From: Atrina japonica
Taxonomy: Eukaryota > Mollusca > Bivalvia > Pterioida > Pinnidae
Reading direction: 5' to 3'
DNA: 64,000 nt
NCBI GenBank assembly: GCA_030159075.1
Contig: BROG01000133.1
Span: forward strand, 1-64,000
The number at the start of each line of letters is the position of its first letter. Position 1 is the stretch's first letter. The position numbers and the translations under genes are program-made. Shown here in pieces: positions 34,986 through 47,064 of this stretch. The notes under the pieces were generated by a model. That model saw only the letters and a list, made by a program, of their open reading frames with translations, did not search any database and was not told where the DNA came from.

Positions 34986-35469
34986 AATAAAGCTTTTAAA
35001 ATCTTACATTTTCCATCACTTATGTATAAATCTGAGATAATCTTCTTGAATTCCATTTGATCTAAACAAACAATATAAAATATAACAATTACGTTTTAAT
35101 AAAAATATTCACCGTGAAACACGAAGTAAATTATGCTTAGATTTAAAAATAATTGTATGAAATGACTAAAATAGCTCCCAGATTACACCTCATGTGAGAG
35201 CTATTACTTTTGTTGCTCATATACTACATTTGTCATACTTAAAAATCTATCTTGTAATCTTATTAGAATGTGATAGTATACTTCCGGAATATCTCATAAC
35301 TCATTCCCTTGTCAGTGTCATCAAATATGTACTTATAATACTTCATTATAAACGCTTAAATTGAATTAGAAAAGATAGCCTAATGCTGTAAAATATATAG
35401 ATATAAAATTATAGATAAAGGAAACTTTGGTGCGAATATTACTAATGTGAATCAAGGCTGATAAATAGA

Positions 35470-36560
35470 TACCAGAAGACCAATCGAACATTATCTATGC
35501 TGATCTTGTATTCGACGAACTAAATGTCCCAAGGCTTTTTGTGTTTTTGAGGATATTTATAAACGTTCGTCCATACTAGTGTCTTGGCCCATACCAGAAG
35601 ACAATTCGGAAGACATCTATGCAAATACAGGAGAGTATGGGACCTCCAAAATCGAATCATCTGATTCTGAGAGGGATTCTATTGATTTATTGAATGGTTC
35701 AATGGAAGACTTGTCTCCAGAACCAATATCTTGTAGATTAGAACGAGAGACAAGTAAAAACCTTGAGTTTAATATCAACGGTGAAAAGGGAGTTTCTGAC
35801 ACAACCGAAAAGACAGCAAAACTGTATTGTTCAAGCTTGCAACTGCTAGAGACGAGCGTATCCTTGCTTCTACACGAAGTGGTGAGATATTTGTCTTCGA
35901 TGTTTTTGGAAGTAATAACATGTCTTCACGACTGTGAGATAGCAGCAACGTAAAGTTACTGCATTGGTTTCTTCAAAGTTGATCAAACCGATATAATTGA
36001 ATTCACAGAAAAAAAAATAATTTTGAATATTCGAGTGAAGTTACTGTGCATGGAATCTGTCATTTTAATGGGAAACTGGCGATCATCTGCAATCTCCCTA
36101 CTAATTTTACAGAACAAACGCCATTCATAAAATTACTAACCATCAAAGGGAAGGTATTAAGTAAAATAATATGCCCCAAATTCAAAATCCCAGTTCGAAT
36201 AACCTGTACATCAGACGGCAGAAACCTATTTGTTTGTGACCAGGGGAGCAAGTCTGTTATCTGTCTTTGTCCGGAGGGTGTGATTCGTTGGGAAGTTATA
36301 CAGACCCATACACCTCTAGATCTGGTATTGTTGGATAAAGATTACCTTGTCGTATCCTATGAAAAGTCTATCGTCATATGCTTCTCAACACGTGGCAGAT
36401 AAAGGAAAATTTGGTTAATTCTCCCGGTAACGATACGCCATACTTTCTGAAATATCACAAAAGAAGCAAATCATTGTTCTCTTGTGCCGAATAAACCAAT
36501 GTAAAGGATTTACCAACGTGCTTATCCTCCGTTCAATTAAACATGACAAAAAAAAAAGTA
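35470..36560 (+). pseudogene. Beta-propeller tyrosine-motif pseudogene (gene B)
   Basis: Homologous along its length to the intact gene at 45487. The start codon position reads ATA. The first block keeps SNIIYADLVFDEL, followed by a frameshift near 35525. The frame 35579-35953 then covers the linker (SEDIYANTGEYGTSK) and the first propeller strands up to an in-frame TAA at 35951-35953 where the paralogue has a tyrosine codon. Another shift near 36030 leads into 36046-36402 (IICNLPTNF, RITCTSDGRNLFVCDQ), ending at a TAA that the paralogue lacks. The 3' end fades near 36560. Three or more lesions show it is not expressed as a full protein. Confidence 0.85.
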
Positions 36561-37301
36561 TATGGAAACTATTTTCCTTCAAATAAATTTTTCAGCGAAA
36601 TTCAGAAAAGAAGTAGGAAAAGAAATGTAATTCAGAATATTTATAATGTAAAATATAGTGAAAAGGTACGAGTCTACGAAGGTAAATTGACACACGGGTG
36701 ACAGGTTACTTGTCGTCACAAAAGAATTAGAGATTCAATATTGCATGGAGTCTGTGTAAGGTGATATATTTATCTGTACAAACGTTTTTTGGAAAGTAAA
36801 CCGTATTGTTTTGTTTTTGACTCTACCCGGATGTGCCACTCTCCCTTGGTAAACCTATACTCATGGATATTTGAAGTCCACGAAAGTGATTGAATGTACA
36901 TTTAACTTACTTTCTATAGGCATAGTACATTGGCGTCAAAATTTATCAATACAATCAAATTACAAAATATACAACTAACAGGACAGTTTTATGGAGTCTA
37001 TTTGTTTATTACCACATAGTAATCTATGTGATATATCCTATGGGGTTGCTATGAAAACATAAAACAATCAATGAAATGTTCTCTTTCACCGAAATCTATG
37101 AAAATTCATATAATTATGATGCTTCCTTTCATAAAATGTTACTGTTGACTAAAAGCTATCATGTTTTGCATACATTATTGAAATAGTATCTCCAGTTCAG
37201 ACGCTTTGACAGTTATATATAAATTGTCTAAACACGTGGAAAATATTGTTTTACAGGCTTTTTCGTTATTCATTTTGTCTTAAGTGGATGTAATTATGGC
37301 C

Positions 37302-37615
37302 AACTCATCACGTTACAACAAACTACCAACAACAAAGTACCAAACCTTCACACTAAATGATAATCTAAAATACAGTTGTACTAAGCCGTCAATTCATCAA
37401 GTTACAACATACTACTAAACCTTCACATTGAATGATATTCTAAAATACAGATGTACTAAGACGTCAATTCATCAAGTTACAACATACTACCAAACCTTCA
37501 CATTGAATGATATTCTAAAATACAGATGTACTAAGACGTCAATTCATCAAGTTACAACATACTACCAAACCTTCACATTGAATGATACTCTGAAATACAG
37601 ATGTATTAAGTCGTT
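37302..37615 (+). repeat. 75-bp tandem repeat, four copies
   Basis: Unit TGTACTAAGACGTCAATTCA...AAATACAGA repeats with exact 75-bp spacing (unit starts at 37377, 37452, 37527 and 37602). The first copy, from about 37302, is more diverged. The multiple-of-three period leaves a 72-residue open frame, which is an artefact. Confidence 0.85.
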
Positions 37616-37627
37616 GAATATAACAAT

Positions 37628-37745
37628 CTCAGATACCAAAGTATAAATCTTTAGGATATCCAGGGTATATATACAAATCTGGTGATAATTAGACAAACAT
37701 GGACCTCTGGAAATCCAGAGGTGAGATCAGGTGACATGCCGTTGA
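37628..37745 (+). repeat. Dispersed tail repeat (solo copy)
   Basis: CAGATACCAAAGTATAAATC, GATATCCAGGGTATA, ACAAATCTGGTGA, TTAGACAAACATGGACCTCTGG and CCAGAGGTGAGATCAGGTGACATG form the same ordered blocks as the antisense of the tails at 24215-24480 and 34800-34985. Solo copies probably arise by 5' truncation of the retroelement. Confidence 0.7.
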
Positions 37746-39150
37746 AACGTTTGTCATATTTTTGTAGATATCTAAACACCATTATGCAAAATGAGATACT
37801 GATTACATTCGGTTAAGCTATTGTATAAATTGTTTGTTTTGTATATACATGTAATTATTATTATGTGAAAAGAATTCCTACCGTATATGTGTTTTTCTTG
37901 TGTTTGTATAGGCTTTGATGTTTTATGTAAATTTTGTTCGTGTCTCATACACTTCTTTCGTTATGAATGTAAAATTACTACATAGAGTGAATGCGTTTAT
38001 GTATCTAAGGTAAATTATACTTTTATACGTAAATGAAATTGAATTAATTTTGATTGTTCACTACAATAAAGTCACGACTCTGAAATGACTTCATTCGTTC
38101 TATTCCGAAGATAAAACTTGAAAACTGAAATGAAGATGAAACTTAGAATATCATGTATTATAATGAATATTTATTTCCATTTGAATGGAATGAAGATGAA
38201 ACATTGGAAAACATGTGGTTAACAAACATTACCAAGCTCGCTTCTTTGACAACACATTTCACATCACCTAATCATTGAAAATATACTTAAGCACGGGTTA
38301 TTTTTTCATCAACAGGGTCAAGTTTTATAGAACCCAGGTTAAGAATCATAAAACGTATATCTGCCATGGAAGTTATTTTGGTGTGGAAGCTGGTACATAT
38401 GACCCCAACCAGTCTTCTTGACCACAGCTTTGAAATCCAGTTTGAGAGCCCTTTAAAAATACAGGAGCAGTCTAAAGCACATCATGAAGGCATGTAGTAC
38501 ACCATGTTCCCAAGTCAAGGTTTCCTGATCCAAGTCGTTCCTCAAACACCTTGACAGATTACATTTCATATTTGGCTGTCACTGGTGCGACAATGAAAAT
38601 ACACGTAGCATAAGCTTGCACGTCGCCATTATTCTGTGTTTACGTACTTTCCCCTCTACATGTGGTCGATGTGAGATTGAGTAATAGACGTGTTCTGATT
38701 GGCTAAGAAAACGGTCTCCGAAGCCAATGGAAATCGAAGCCTCGAAGTCACAATATACAGACCAAATCTGTATAGGACATGGTGTGTGAGTAACGGAGTG
38801 GATAGTAAAACCTTGACTTATTAAGATTAAAAAATTAAAAAGTGGATGTTTGTGCAATAGAACCAGGTAAAATCATACCGCAACCAATCTTCTTCGCCGA
38901 ACGCCGACACATACGATGGGGCGGCACTTCGTTGAGGTGAGGTAAAATGAAACTTTTCAAACATGCATGTATTTGGTCGTACAGTAACCATTTCAATTCA
39001 TACATATTTTTATTGATACTCCAGTCAAAATAAATTAAATTGTCACCAAATTGCAACATTTATTTCTACAGCTTCTTGTATTTATTTCAATTTTGTTTCG
39101 GTCAGTATCAAAGACAGGTATATCGAAAGTATATATATTAATATTATCTC
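37746..39150. other. Intergenic region, nothing recognised
   Basis: AT-rich; the frames at 38579-39059 do not resemble known proteins. 39150-39223 carries a few diverged copies of a ~24-bp TCCTACGTAAGACTTATTA motif leading into a dinucleotide run. Confidence 0.5.
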
Positions 39151-39221
39151 CTACGTAAGACGTATTAACTCCTACGTAGGACTTATTATTTCGTACGTAA
39201 GAATTATTATCTCCAACATAA

Positions 39222-39223
<2 letters not shown>

Positions 39224-39285
<62 letters not shown>
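39224..39285. repeat. (TA)n microsatellite
   Basis: About 31 uninterrupted TA units. The ORF reading YIYIYI here is an artefact. Confidence 0.95.
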
Positions 39286-39286
<1 letters not shown>

Positions 39287-39288
<2 letters not shown>

Positions 39289-39414
39289 CTGTCAAGGGTT
39301 TCCATTCATATCACATTTATGATACGAGTTTTTGAAATTTCCATTTTGTGAGCAAAAATCGAAAATTCATAACGAGTATCATAAATGTGATATGAATGGA
39401 AACCCTTGACAGAT
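39287..39414. repeat. Fold-back hairpin, ~38-bp arms
   Basis: ATCTGTCAAGGGTTTCCATT at 39287 begins an arm whose inverse complement ends at 39414. The arms are identical over about 38 bases and enclose a ~50-base loop. It abuts the (TA)n run directly, suggesting insertion into TA or a foldback MITE. No coding. Confidence 0.85.
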
Positions 39415-39903
39415 TCTTTTTATCATATAATCAATCATATGCAATTTAAACTGCATTTTCTGATGACTGGGGATGAAAATCTATATTCTCCTTTCTGTCG
39501 AGTTGACCAAATTGTTCCAAACTGGTAAAATAATTGCGTAGAAATAACTGCACAGACCATATCGTAAATATTGCTTACATTTGAATAGATGCATTTAGCC
39601 TACATTTTAAATTATCATTTCCACATAAGCATAATTGATCAGATGTTGAATTAGCACAATTGCCGACTTAAATACAACAACATTTTAATATAATCTACAC
39701 AACATGTTTAATCGATTGTTCCTATTCAAATTCAAGCGACGTTACGAACGCTAAGTTACGTCATCTCCAACCTTCAGATGAATGAAGTGACGTCTTTACC
39801 AACCTTCAGATGAATGGAATTTGCGTATGTAGTGTATAAAAGTAGTTTGCTGCACATTAGCCAATCAAATTGCCGTTAGGCTTTATTATATGTGTTACAT
39901 ATA

Positions 39904-40183
39904 TTTTGTTTATTGTTGTTTAACGTCCCACTCAAGAATATTTCACTCATATGGAGACGTCACCAAATGCCGGTGAAGGGCTTCAAATTTTGGCCTATGC
40001 TCGGCACTTACGGCCATTGAGCAGTGAGGGTTCTTTAACGTGCCGACACCTACTGTGACACGGGACCTCCAGTTTTTACTGTCTCATCCGAAAGACAGGA
40101 AACCAACCTGTAGCCGGCGGGACTCGAACTCACGACCTCACGATCCAGAGTCGAGCGCGCTACCGACTGAGCCAGGCCGGCTC
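39904..40183 (-). mobile_element. tRNA-derived SINE, second copy
   Basis: Inverse-complement match to the SINE at 1346-1615: tRNA-like head at 40183-40110, central domain with GGCACGTTAAAGAACCCTC, and 3' tail near 39910. It is flanked by a perfect 12-bp target duplication GTGTTACATATA (39892-39903 and 40184-40195), indicating fairly recent retroposition. Confidence 0.92.
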
Positions 40184-40264
40184 GTGTTACATATAAAATA
40201 TCTATGTAATCTGTTATGAAGCTGCATATCACACAGATCATATGATATATGTATGTGCGTGTTT

Positions 40265-40266
<2 letters not shown>

Positions 40267-40308
<42 letters not shown>
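40267..40308 (+). repeat. (GT)n microsatellite
   Basis: About 20 GT units. Confidence 0.95.
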
Positions 40309-40309
<1 letters not shown>

Positions 40310-40310
<1 letters not shown>

Positions 40311-41655
40311 CATATGGCATGAACAAAATACTTCAATGTTTAAGTATATACATATTTTAGATTACATGAAATGTAAGTTATATGAAATATGAATATAATT
40401 AAAGATTGTTTTTCATTTTTTGAACATCATCGGGGTTAGAAAAGCAATTGCTCATGGAAAAAATTCTGTGCAGCACGATGTTTATTTTATTTTGCAGTGA
40501 AACTGTAGTCCACTGGTTACTAAATTCATTCGTGAATACTAACATTGCGGGGGATGTTTTTATATGACGTAATAGCTCAACAGCTGTTTTGACATGAGAA
40601 GTAGTTTTCTTTTCTGATCGCAGATACTAAATGAAATTATGGTTTAATTTCTTTTTTCTTTATATCATTTTGAACGAAACTAGTGATATGGACAATTTTG
40701 AATACTTACTCTCAGATTTAATTCGCGATTATTAATATTCGTCCATTTTGTAGTGGCAGGTTCAATGTGTAGAAAGAGAATTGTCCATATGGACCGTGTG
40801 GAAATGGCTGATAGGCTTACCATGTCCGATTTGGATTGCAACAGGTAATCGTTGTTTACAACAACTTTTCGTTTGAATTCTGGTATTTTATCAGTGGGCT
40901 ATACCACAGAAAGTTTGAGTGTGACTGCTAATTTTGTTCCTGACAACTGGAGGTAGCCATTCTACTGTACTTGACATTTTACCAATCGCTGAATCAGCTC
41001 GGAAATGCCGTATCAGTGATGTTTACGTAAGAATAACAGTATACTGTATAGGCTAGCCCAATAGCAAATCATTCAAATCAATTGAAACAAGACAAATGCA
41101 GATAAAGTTGTGAAATAACAAACTTTTATTTGTCTGATAGAAAATCCGTGTAGGCCTATAAAGTATAATAGGTTCATATGATATGTTGTTACGTAGGTCA
41201 ATTCAGACTTCCGTATTTACCAGCAGATCATATATTCTATAATGCGAACACGATAGGTCTAACTATACAGGTTGTAAAAAATAAGATGGACCTGGGAAGT
41301 AGCCTAGCAATTACAGGATGAGAGCCGATTTCACACGTGGCGAGTGATGAATTGTTTCGGACAGAAATATATGGTGACGGCAAAGCAATCTGTTTATCAG
41401 AGATGTTTGACAAACCTGTTCTAGACCTAACTCTCGTTTTTCTGTTCAACTTACAAGCAACGCAACTACGAAGCGAATTTTCATTTCTGTGGCCTGTGTT
41501 TCTTTTCAAAACATGACCTAGATCTGTCGCAATATGGGCATGTACAGTGTGCTACAGATGCAGGCCTAGTCTTGTGTTTTCGATTTCTTTCTCTGATTTT
41601 GGTTTGTTTTGTGGTATTGAATGGGTTTTAATATTAAATAAAAATACGAAATGAA
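40310..41655. other. Intergenic region, nothing recognised
   Basis: No frame resembles a known protein and no repeat structure is visible; the 90-residue minus frame at 41237-41509 has no recognisable motif. Confidence 0.5.
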
Positions 41656-41659
41656 TGTG

Positions 41660-41860
41660 TTATTTTATTCTTTATTGATTCATTCATATGTTCAGAGAGG
41701 ACTTGTTCGACAAATACATGGTCATGGAAAGGATATATAAAATGTTATGTATTCCTACGCCAAAAAGTAAAACGGTTAAACGCTTGGGTCACGCAACGAC
41801 CGACTTGTGTTATTGAAATATGAATACAGTCTTTCTATATATTTGCAACGAAGGAAATAA
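41660..41860 (+). repeat. Dispersed repeat, copy 2
   Basis: Same ordered blocks as 8748-8905 (TTCTTTATTGATTC, ATTCCTACGCCAAAA, TATATATTTGCAACGAA), with an extra ~50 bp between the first and second block. Confidence 0.6.
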
Positions 41861-42221
41861 CAGTCGGTATGTAAATATAAAGTGATATATGTCCTTGATA
41901 TATTTTGTATTCTTATCTGTGTAAGGATTATTGGTCAATTCTCTTTTGTTGATGAAGTTACTGAATGACAGAAAAGAACCATCATTATCAAGTAAATTAT
42001 TTATAAGGACAACCCCATTTCTGTGCAAAAGTGGTTAAAACACTGGTATTCTATTTATCAAGGTCAGTTCAAATTGATAAAACATTTTTCCAAACATAAC
42101 TGAATTTTATTTCTTAAAATACTCCTTGAACCAATGTTACAGATGTGCCAAAAGTGTTCCATCAATTTCTTGGGGACTAATGATTAAACATTTATTTCTT
42201 CTTGTTTCATATAAAAATCAC

Positions 42222-42325
42222 AGACACTAAAGAGTTAATCTTCAGAATGTCCAGGATACAAATATACAAATCCGATTAATATTGGACAAACACGGACTTC
42301 TAGAAATGTAGAAGTTGGATCAAGT
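42222..42325 (+). repeat. Dispersed tail repeat (solo copy)
   Basis: Blocks AGACACTAAAGAGTTAATCTTCAG, ATGTCCAGGATACAAATATAC, TTGGACAAACACGGACTTCT and AGAAGTTGGATCAAGTG align with the retroelement tail family. Confidence 0.65.
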
Positions 42326-42681
42326 GTTCCAAACAAAAAAGAAATTTACAAAATATAATTTGATTTTCTTTTAAATATTCTGTCTGGAGGACCATTGGGG
42401 TATATTTTATATTTTAGACAATTCCGATGCACTTTTCAAAAATCAAATTTTTGGTAAAACAGTGTAGCTTTATGTTAACCATGACGGCCATATTTGATTT
42501 ATGCTATTTAGACTCTCTCTCAGAGTTTGGCGAATTTAGAATATAATATTTAGGAGGGTCCTTTCAACGTGATTGAGGGGAACAAACTTCTGCCGTGTTA
42601 GGTATAGCCTTATTGTTGCATTTTGTTCTACTGAAAGTTAATTCCTATTTTGGCGTAAATTGACTAATAGTTAAAGGTTAA

Positions 42682-45020
42682 AACAAGAGGCCCAATGAGC
42701 CTTAACGGTTACCTGAGAACCATTTCCTGTCAAGTTTGGTTGATTAAAATTAGTCCATTGGTTCGTGAGAAGTTAAAGATATAGTTATAAAATAGTTATT
42801 AAGCCATTTGTATACAACTGTACATTATCCAAGCGCCCCCTGGCGAACCGTTTTTTAACAGAATCCATTTCATAACATCAGAAATCCAGTTAAAGAGCGA
42901 TGACTCCCATAAGCGAGGACCTGACAATTTCGGCCTTATTTCACTTTTTTGTAGATCTTTTCATGCTTAACATTTCTCCTTCTTTTATTTTTACTCTAGT
43001 TATTCTACGTTTCAAGATAAATGTCAATAAAAATAAAAAACATGAAAAATCAACTTAAACGGGGAAGTAACTTCCATAAGGGGTGACCTGACAATTTCGG
43101 CCCAGTCGACAATTTCGTTTTGTAGATTTTTGCATACTGAACAATTTTGCTTCTTTCATTTTTACTCTAGCTGTTATACTTTTCAAAATAATGTCAATAA
43201 ACATCCAAAAACATGAAAAATCAACTTAAAAGGGGAAATAACTCCCATAAGGAGTGACCTTACAATTTCGGCCCGATTGACTTTTTTGTAGGTTTTTGCG
43301 TGCTGATCTTTTTTGTTTCTTTCACTTTTAATCTAGCTATTATACTTTTAAAGATAATGTCAATAAACACCCAAAAACATGAAAAATCAACTTCAAAGGG
43401 AAAATCACTCCCATGAGGGGTGACCTGACAACTTCGACTCAAATGTCTTTTTGTAGATCTTTGCGTGCTGAACATTTTTGCTTATTTCACTTTTACTGTA
43501 GCTATTATACTTTTCAAGATAATGTGAAAAAACATCCCAAAACATGAAAATTCCACAAACTAGGGACCCCCAAAACATCACCAAACTATATGGGGTGGTT
43601 ATCTCTATTTTAACTATTTTCTAGACAATATAATATTTCTGAAATAAGGGGGTGGGGATGACACCCAAAATATAACCATAAAGTGGTCTTGTCATGAGAT
43701 AATTGATTATTTCTGAAATAAGGGGCTGGGGAATGACCCCGGGGACCTCCAAAATTTTCCAATACAATTAGTCATGCATTGAGGAATCACAAAATATATG
43801 GATTGGGAATGGATACTTCAAATACATTTGAGTTAATGGAAGGTTTCTGAAATGAGGGAGGTGGGGAATGACCCTAGGGATAAAGTTTATATGACAATGA
43901 GCCCCTTACATCATGCTATCCAAGAAAATATTTGGTTTGAAGTACAGTGTAATGATTTTCATCAGTTAAAATGCAAGTAAAAATGTAATGTTTAATTTTC
44001 CTGTATGTTTCTATAGTAAACCTTATCCCCATTTGAGCCCCTAAAATATACCATAGACCACCTTATCCCCAAACTGAAAACTTCTTGCACAACTAGGGAT
44101 ATAGGCCTACAATACTCTGCGGTTTCATGAACTTTCACTCTGTAATGCCTGAGAAATGCTGAAGTAGGGAACATTAAGTTCATTATACTATATAGTAAAT
44201 TTAGCTCCGCCCTAGAGGCAGAATCCATGCGCACAGTGCCATGAATTTTACAGTTTGGTAGAAGACTCCATGCCCTTTCTAACCATGTATTAAGTTTTCC
44301 TTTAAGATGTGCAGGAGTTGAGAAGATTTTGAAGATTTGTCTATTTTCACAACATAGTAAATTTAGCCTCGCCCAGAGACGTTCAGTTTTCCTGTAGGAT
44401 GTGCAGGAGTTGAAAAGAAGGCTTTAAAAGAATTGACTATTTTTACTATATAATAAATTTAGCCCCACCCTAGGGGCAGAACCCATTCCCTAAGGGTCAT
44501 GAATTTTGTAATATTGGTAGAGGGCTTCATTCTCTTTCTAACCATGTATTAAGTTTTCCTGTAAGATGTGCAGGAGTTGAGAAGAAGATTTTTGAAGATT
44601 TAGCTATTTTTACTATATAGTAAATTTAGCCCCGCCCTAGGGGCAGAACCCATGCCTTCAGGGTCATGAATTTTGCAATTGGTAGAGCAACTCTAGGACA
44701 TTACAACCATTTAAAGCATTTGTTTCAGGAAGGTACCGCAGTAGAGAAGAAGATTTTTTTAGAAATTACTCTATTGTTCATGGTTTTTACCCCCTCACTA
44801 GGGCCCCTGGTGGGGACCATGAATTGTGCAATTTCCATGCCCCTTCAGGTAATAATGCTAGTGACCAAGTTTGGTTAGAATTGGCCCAGAGATTCTTGAT
44901 AAGAAGCTGTAATGTAGATAGTCAATGGACGACGCACGACGGACGTCAGACAAAGCACGAAGACAGACAAAGCACGATCGCAATAGGTCACCATAAGCTT
45001 TGCACAGGTGACCTGAAATA
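42682..45020 (+). mobile_element. Composite non-autonomous element with two internal tandem arrays
   Basis: Begins AACAAGAGGCCCAATGAGCC..GGTTACCTGAG and ends AATAGGTCACCATAAGC..GCACAGGTGACCTGAAATAAA, the same end signatures as the shorter element at 58322-58750. Inside are about four ~168-bp units (42885-43560, each with ATAAGGGGTGACCTGACAAT) and about three ~190-bp units (44180-44690, each with AAATTTAGCCCCGCCCTAGG and GATGTGCAGGAGTTGA). No real gene. The terminal GGTCACC/GGTGACC hairpin could suggest a Helitron-type 3' end, but this is unproven. Confidence 0.6.
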
Positions 45021-45486
45021 AATGATATTTACCACAAGTGATGCTTTATTAACATAATCTTTTTCCGTTTTGTATATGGAACGAGTTTTGTCCAATTTCC
45101 GTTTACTTAGGTGCAGTGTTCAAACATCGCATTGCTGATTATTTTCCCATTGACAGTACTTGACAGGTTATTAACGGGTGATAGTTTTAAAACCAACATT
45201 TTATTTTACATTGTAACAATTGTTTTTAAAAGTATCGGAAAGGACGCAATGTACAAGTTCATTGCCGTTGGTCTCATTCAATTTACGGTTGTGGAATTGG
45301 TTTCAACACTTTTGTAGGAGTCTACAGGCTGGATTTTTTTTCTGATTACTGCCTTAAAGATATCAATAAAGAAGCTTTGAACTACAAAAAATAGGAGATC
45401 GTAGACATGTGTTTACCGGGGTATTGTAGAGTCAAACGTTACTCTATTACTAATGAATCTGTAGGATTATCGTCTGAATAACATCA

Positions 45487-46680
45487 ATGGAGGTCGAACG
45501 TGACCAGTCAAAACCTAGTGAACATTCTAACGTGATTTACGCCGACCTCGTCTTTGATCGACTGACTCAAACTCGGTGTGTTAAGGCTTTCTGTATTTAC
45601 AATGATGAAAATGAGCAATCATCGGTTTTAGTGTCACATCCAGATTTTAATGAACGTTCACAGCAAAAAGTATCAAATTCAGCAGAATGCACGAATGACG
45701 ATGCCAAAATACAATTGTGTGATTCGTTCAAGGAACCAGACAAAATTTCAACTGCCTCGGGGGAACATCTCTGTGTAGGAAATTGTGAAATTTGTGATAT
45801 CACTTTTCGAGAAGAGAACCAAAAGACAATGGGACCGCTGTTAACTTACCTAGAGAAAGAATTAACTGACGTCAATGCCAAGATTCATTGTTCCAGTCTT
45901 CAAATTATTGAAGACGAGCGTATCATTTTGTCAACACGATCCGGTGAATTACTCGTGTTCAACAAAAATGGCAACTTTCTATTTCGAAAAGACTTTTTGC
46001 ACCATTTTGAAGATATTGTGCAACTCCCCGACTGCGAACTAGCAGCGACATACAGTTACTACATTAGTTTTTATAAAGTAGTTCAAAGTGATGTATTTGA
46101 ATTACCTCGGCAAACTATAGACCTACACTTTTCTGTACATGGAATCTGCTCTTTTGGTAGAAATTTGGTGGTAATTTGTAATTTACCATCGGCATTCGCT
46201 GAGCAGATACCTTTGATTAAAGTACTAAACATGAAAGGAAAGGTTTTGAATACAATAATGTCATCGAAATTGAAACTACCAACACGAATCACTTGTTCAA
46301 AGGATGGTAGCAAGATATTCGTCTGTGATCAACGACGTAAATCTATACTTTGTTTTTCGCAGAATGGTACAATTTGTTGGGAGGTTTCTCATACACATAT
46401 ACCACAAGATGTTGTATTACTACATAGACATTTACTTGTCGCTTCATTTGGAGGATCGCTGACTTTGTGCTTTTCAACACACGGTAAAATGCGAGGAGAA
46501 ATTGACATGGTAACAGACACTTCTTATCCGCCATGTTTCTTAACATATCAGAAAAAAAGGAACTTATTGTACTTTTGTGCTGAGGAAACAAACCAAAGAC
46601 ATATTCAAAATACCATTTCCTCTATTGAGATAAAAATGGCGAAGAAAAACCCTTTGTCCAGTGTGATGACTTCGAAATAA
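45487..46680 (+). CDS. Beta-propeller protein with ITIM-like motif (gene C)
   Basis: Intact single-exon frame of 397 codons; ATG 45487 follows an in-frame TGA at 45475. Residues 16-21 are VIYADL, fitting the ITIM consensus (V/I/L/S)xYxx(L/V/I), with Y18 central; AFCIYND follows near 38. A variable linker to about residue 115 contains CVGNCEICD. From ~130 to 375 are about five to six propeller-like blades (IEDERIILSTRSGELLVFNK, HGICSFGRNLVVICNLP, ITCSKDGSKIFVCDQ, LLVASFGGSLTLCFS). No signal peptide, membrane segment or RING, so probably a soluble adaptor or scaffold. Closest relatives here are pseudogene B and, more distantly, gene A. Function unknown. Confidence 0.82.
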   Translation: MEVERDQSKPSEHSNVIYADLVFDRLTQTRCVKAFCIYNDENEQSSVLVSHPDFNERSQQKVSNSAECTNDDAKIQLCDSFKEPDKISTASGEHLCVGNCEICDITFREENQKTMGPLLTYLEKELTDVNAKIHCSSLQIIEDERIILSTRSGELLVFNKNGNFLFRKDFLHHFEDIVQLPDCELAATYSYYISFYKVVQSDVFELPRQTIDLHFSVHGICSFGRNLVVICNLPSAFAEQIPLIKVLNMKGKVLNTIMSSKLKLPTRITCSKDGSKIFVCDQRRKSILCFSQNGTICWEVSHTHIPQDVVLLHRHLLVASFGGSLTLCFSTHGKMRGEIDMVTDTSYPPCFLTYQKKRNLLYFCAEETNQRHIQNTISSIEIKMAKKNPLSSVMTSK

Positions 46681-47064
46681 GTCCTGCTTTATGATTTGAT
46701 GAATACAAATGTCCTTTTAGGAGTTTTGAAAGGCGCTAAAACGATCAATAAGTCAACGACAGAAAGACAATACGCTCTCATATCGCAGATATTAACATCA
46801 TGAAACCTCGTAAACATTTCGTCTATTTGTGTATTGTCCGAAATATACAGCAGTGTAGAACGAGCTTCGGACACCATGAACCTGCACTGATACGTCCAAA
46901 TATGTATACAAGCAATTTGTGCTGTCTTCTTTGTAAAATTATTATATTTGTTGTTGGAATGTCATATTTATGTTTATTATGATTGCTTATTGTATTTATC
47001 TCTAATTATTTACCGATATCGACATCTACTTTCTTTTACACTAATTTGTGGTCACACTCAATTT

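Noticed and set aside
37428..37646. 72-residue repetitive protein
   Set aside because: Translation of a 75-bp tandem repeat; no start context or homologues expected.
39445..39475. CTGATGACTGGGGATGAAAATC as a possible hammerhead
   Set aside because: Stem II cannot pair and there are no stem I or III partners.
45111..45317. 68-residue hydrophobic ORF upstream of gene C
   Set aside because: It starts on a non-ATG codon, has no recognisable family and has generic AT-rich hydrophobic composition.
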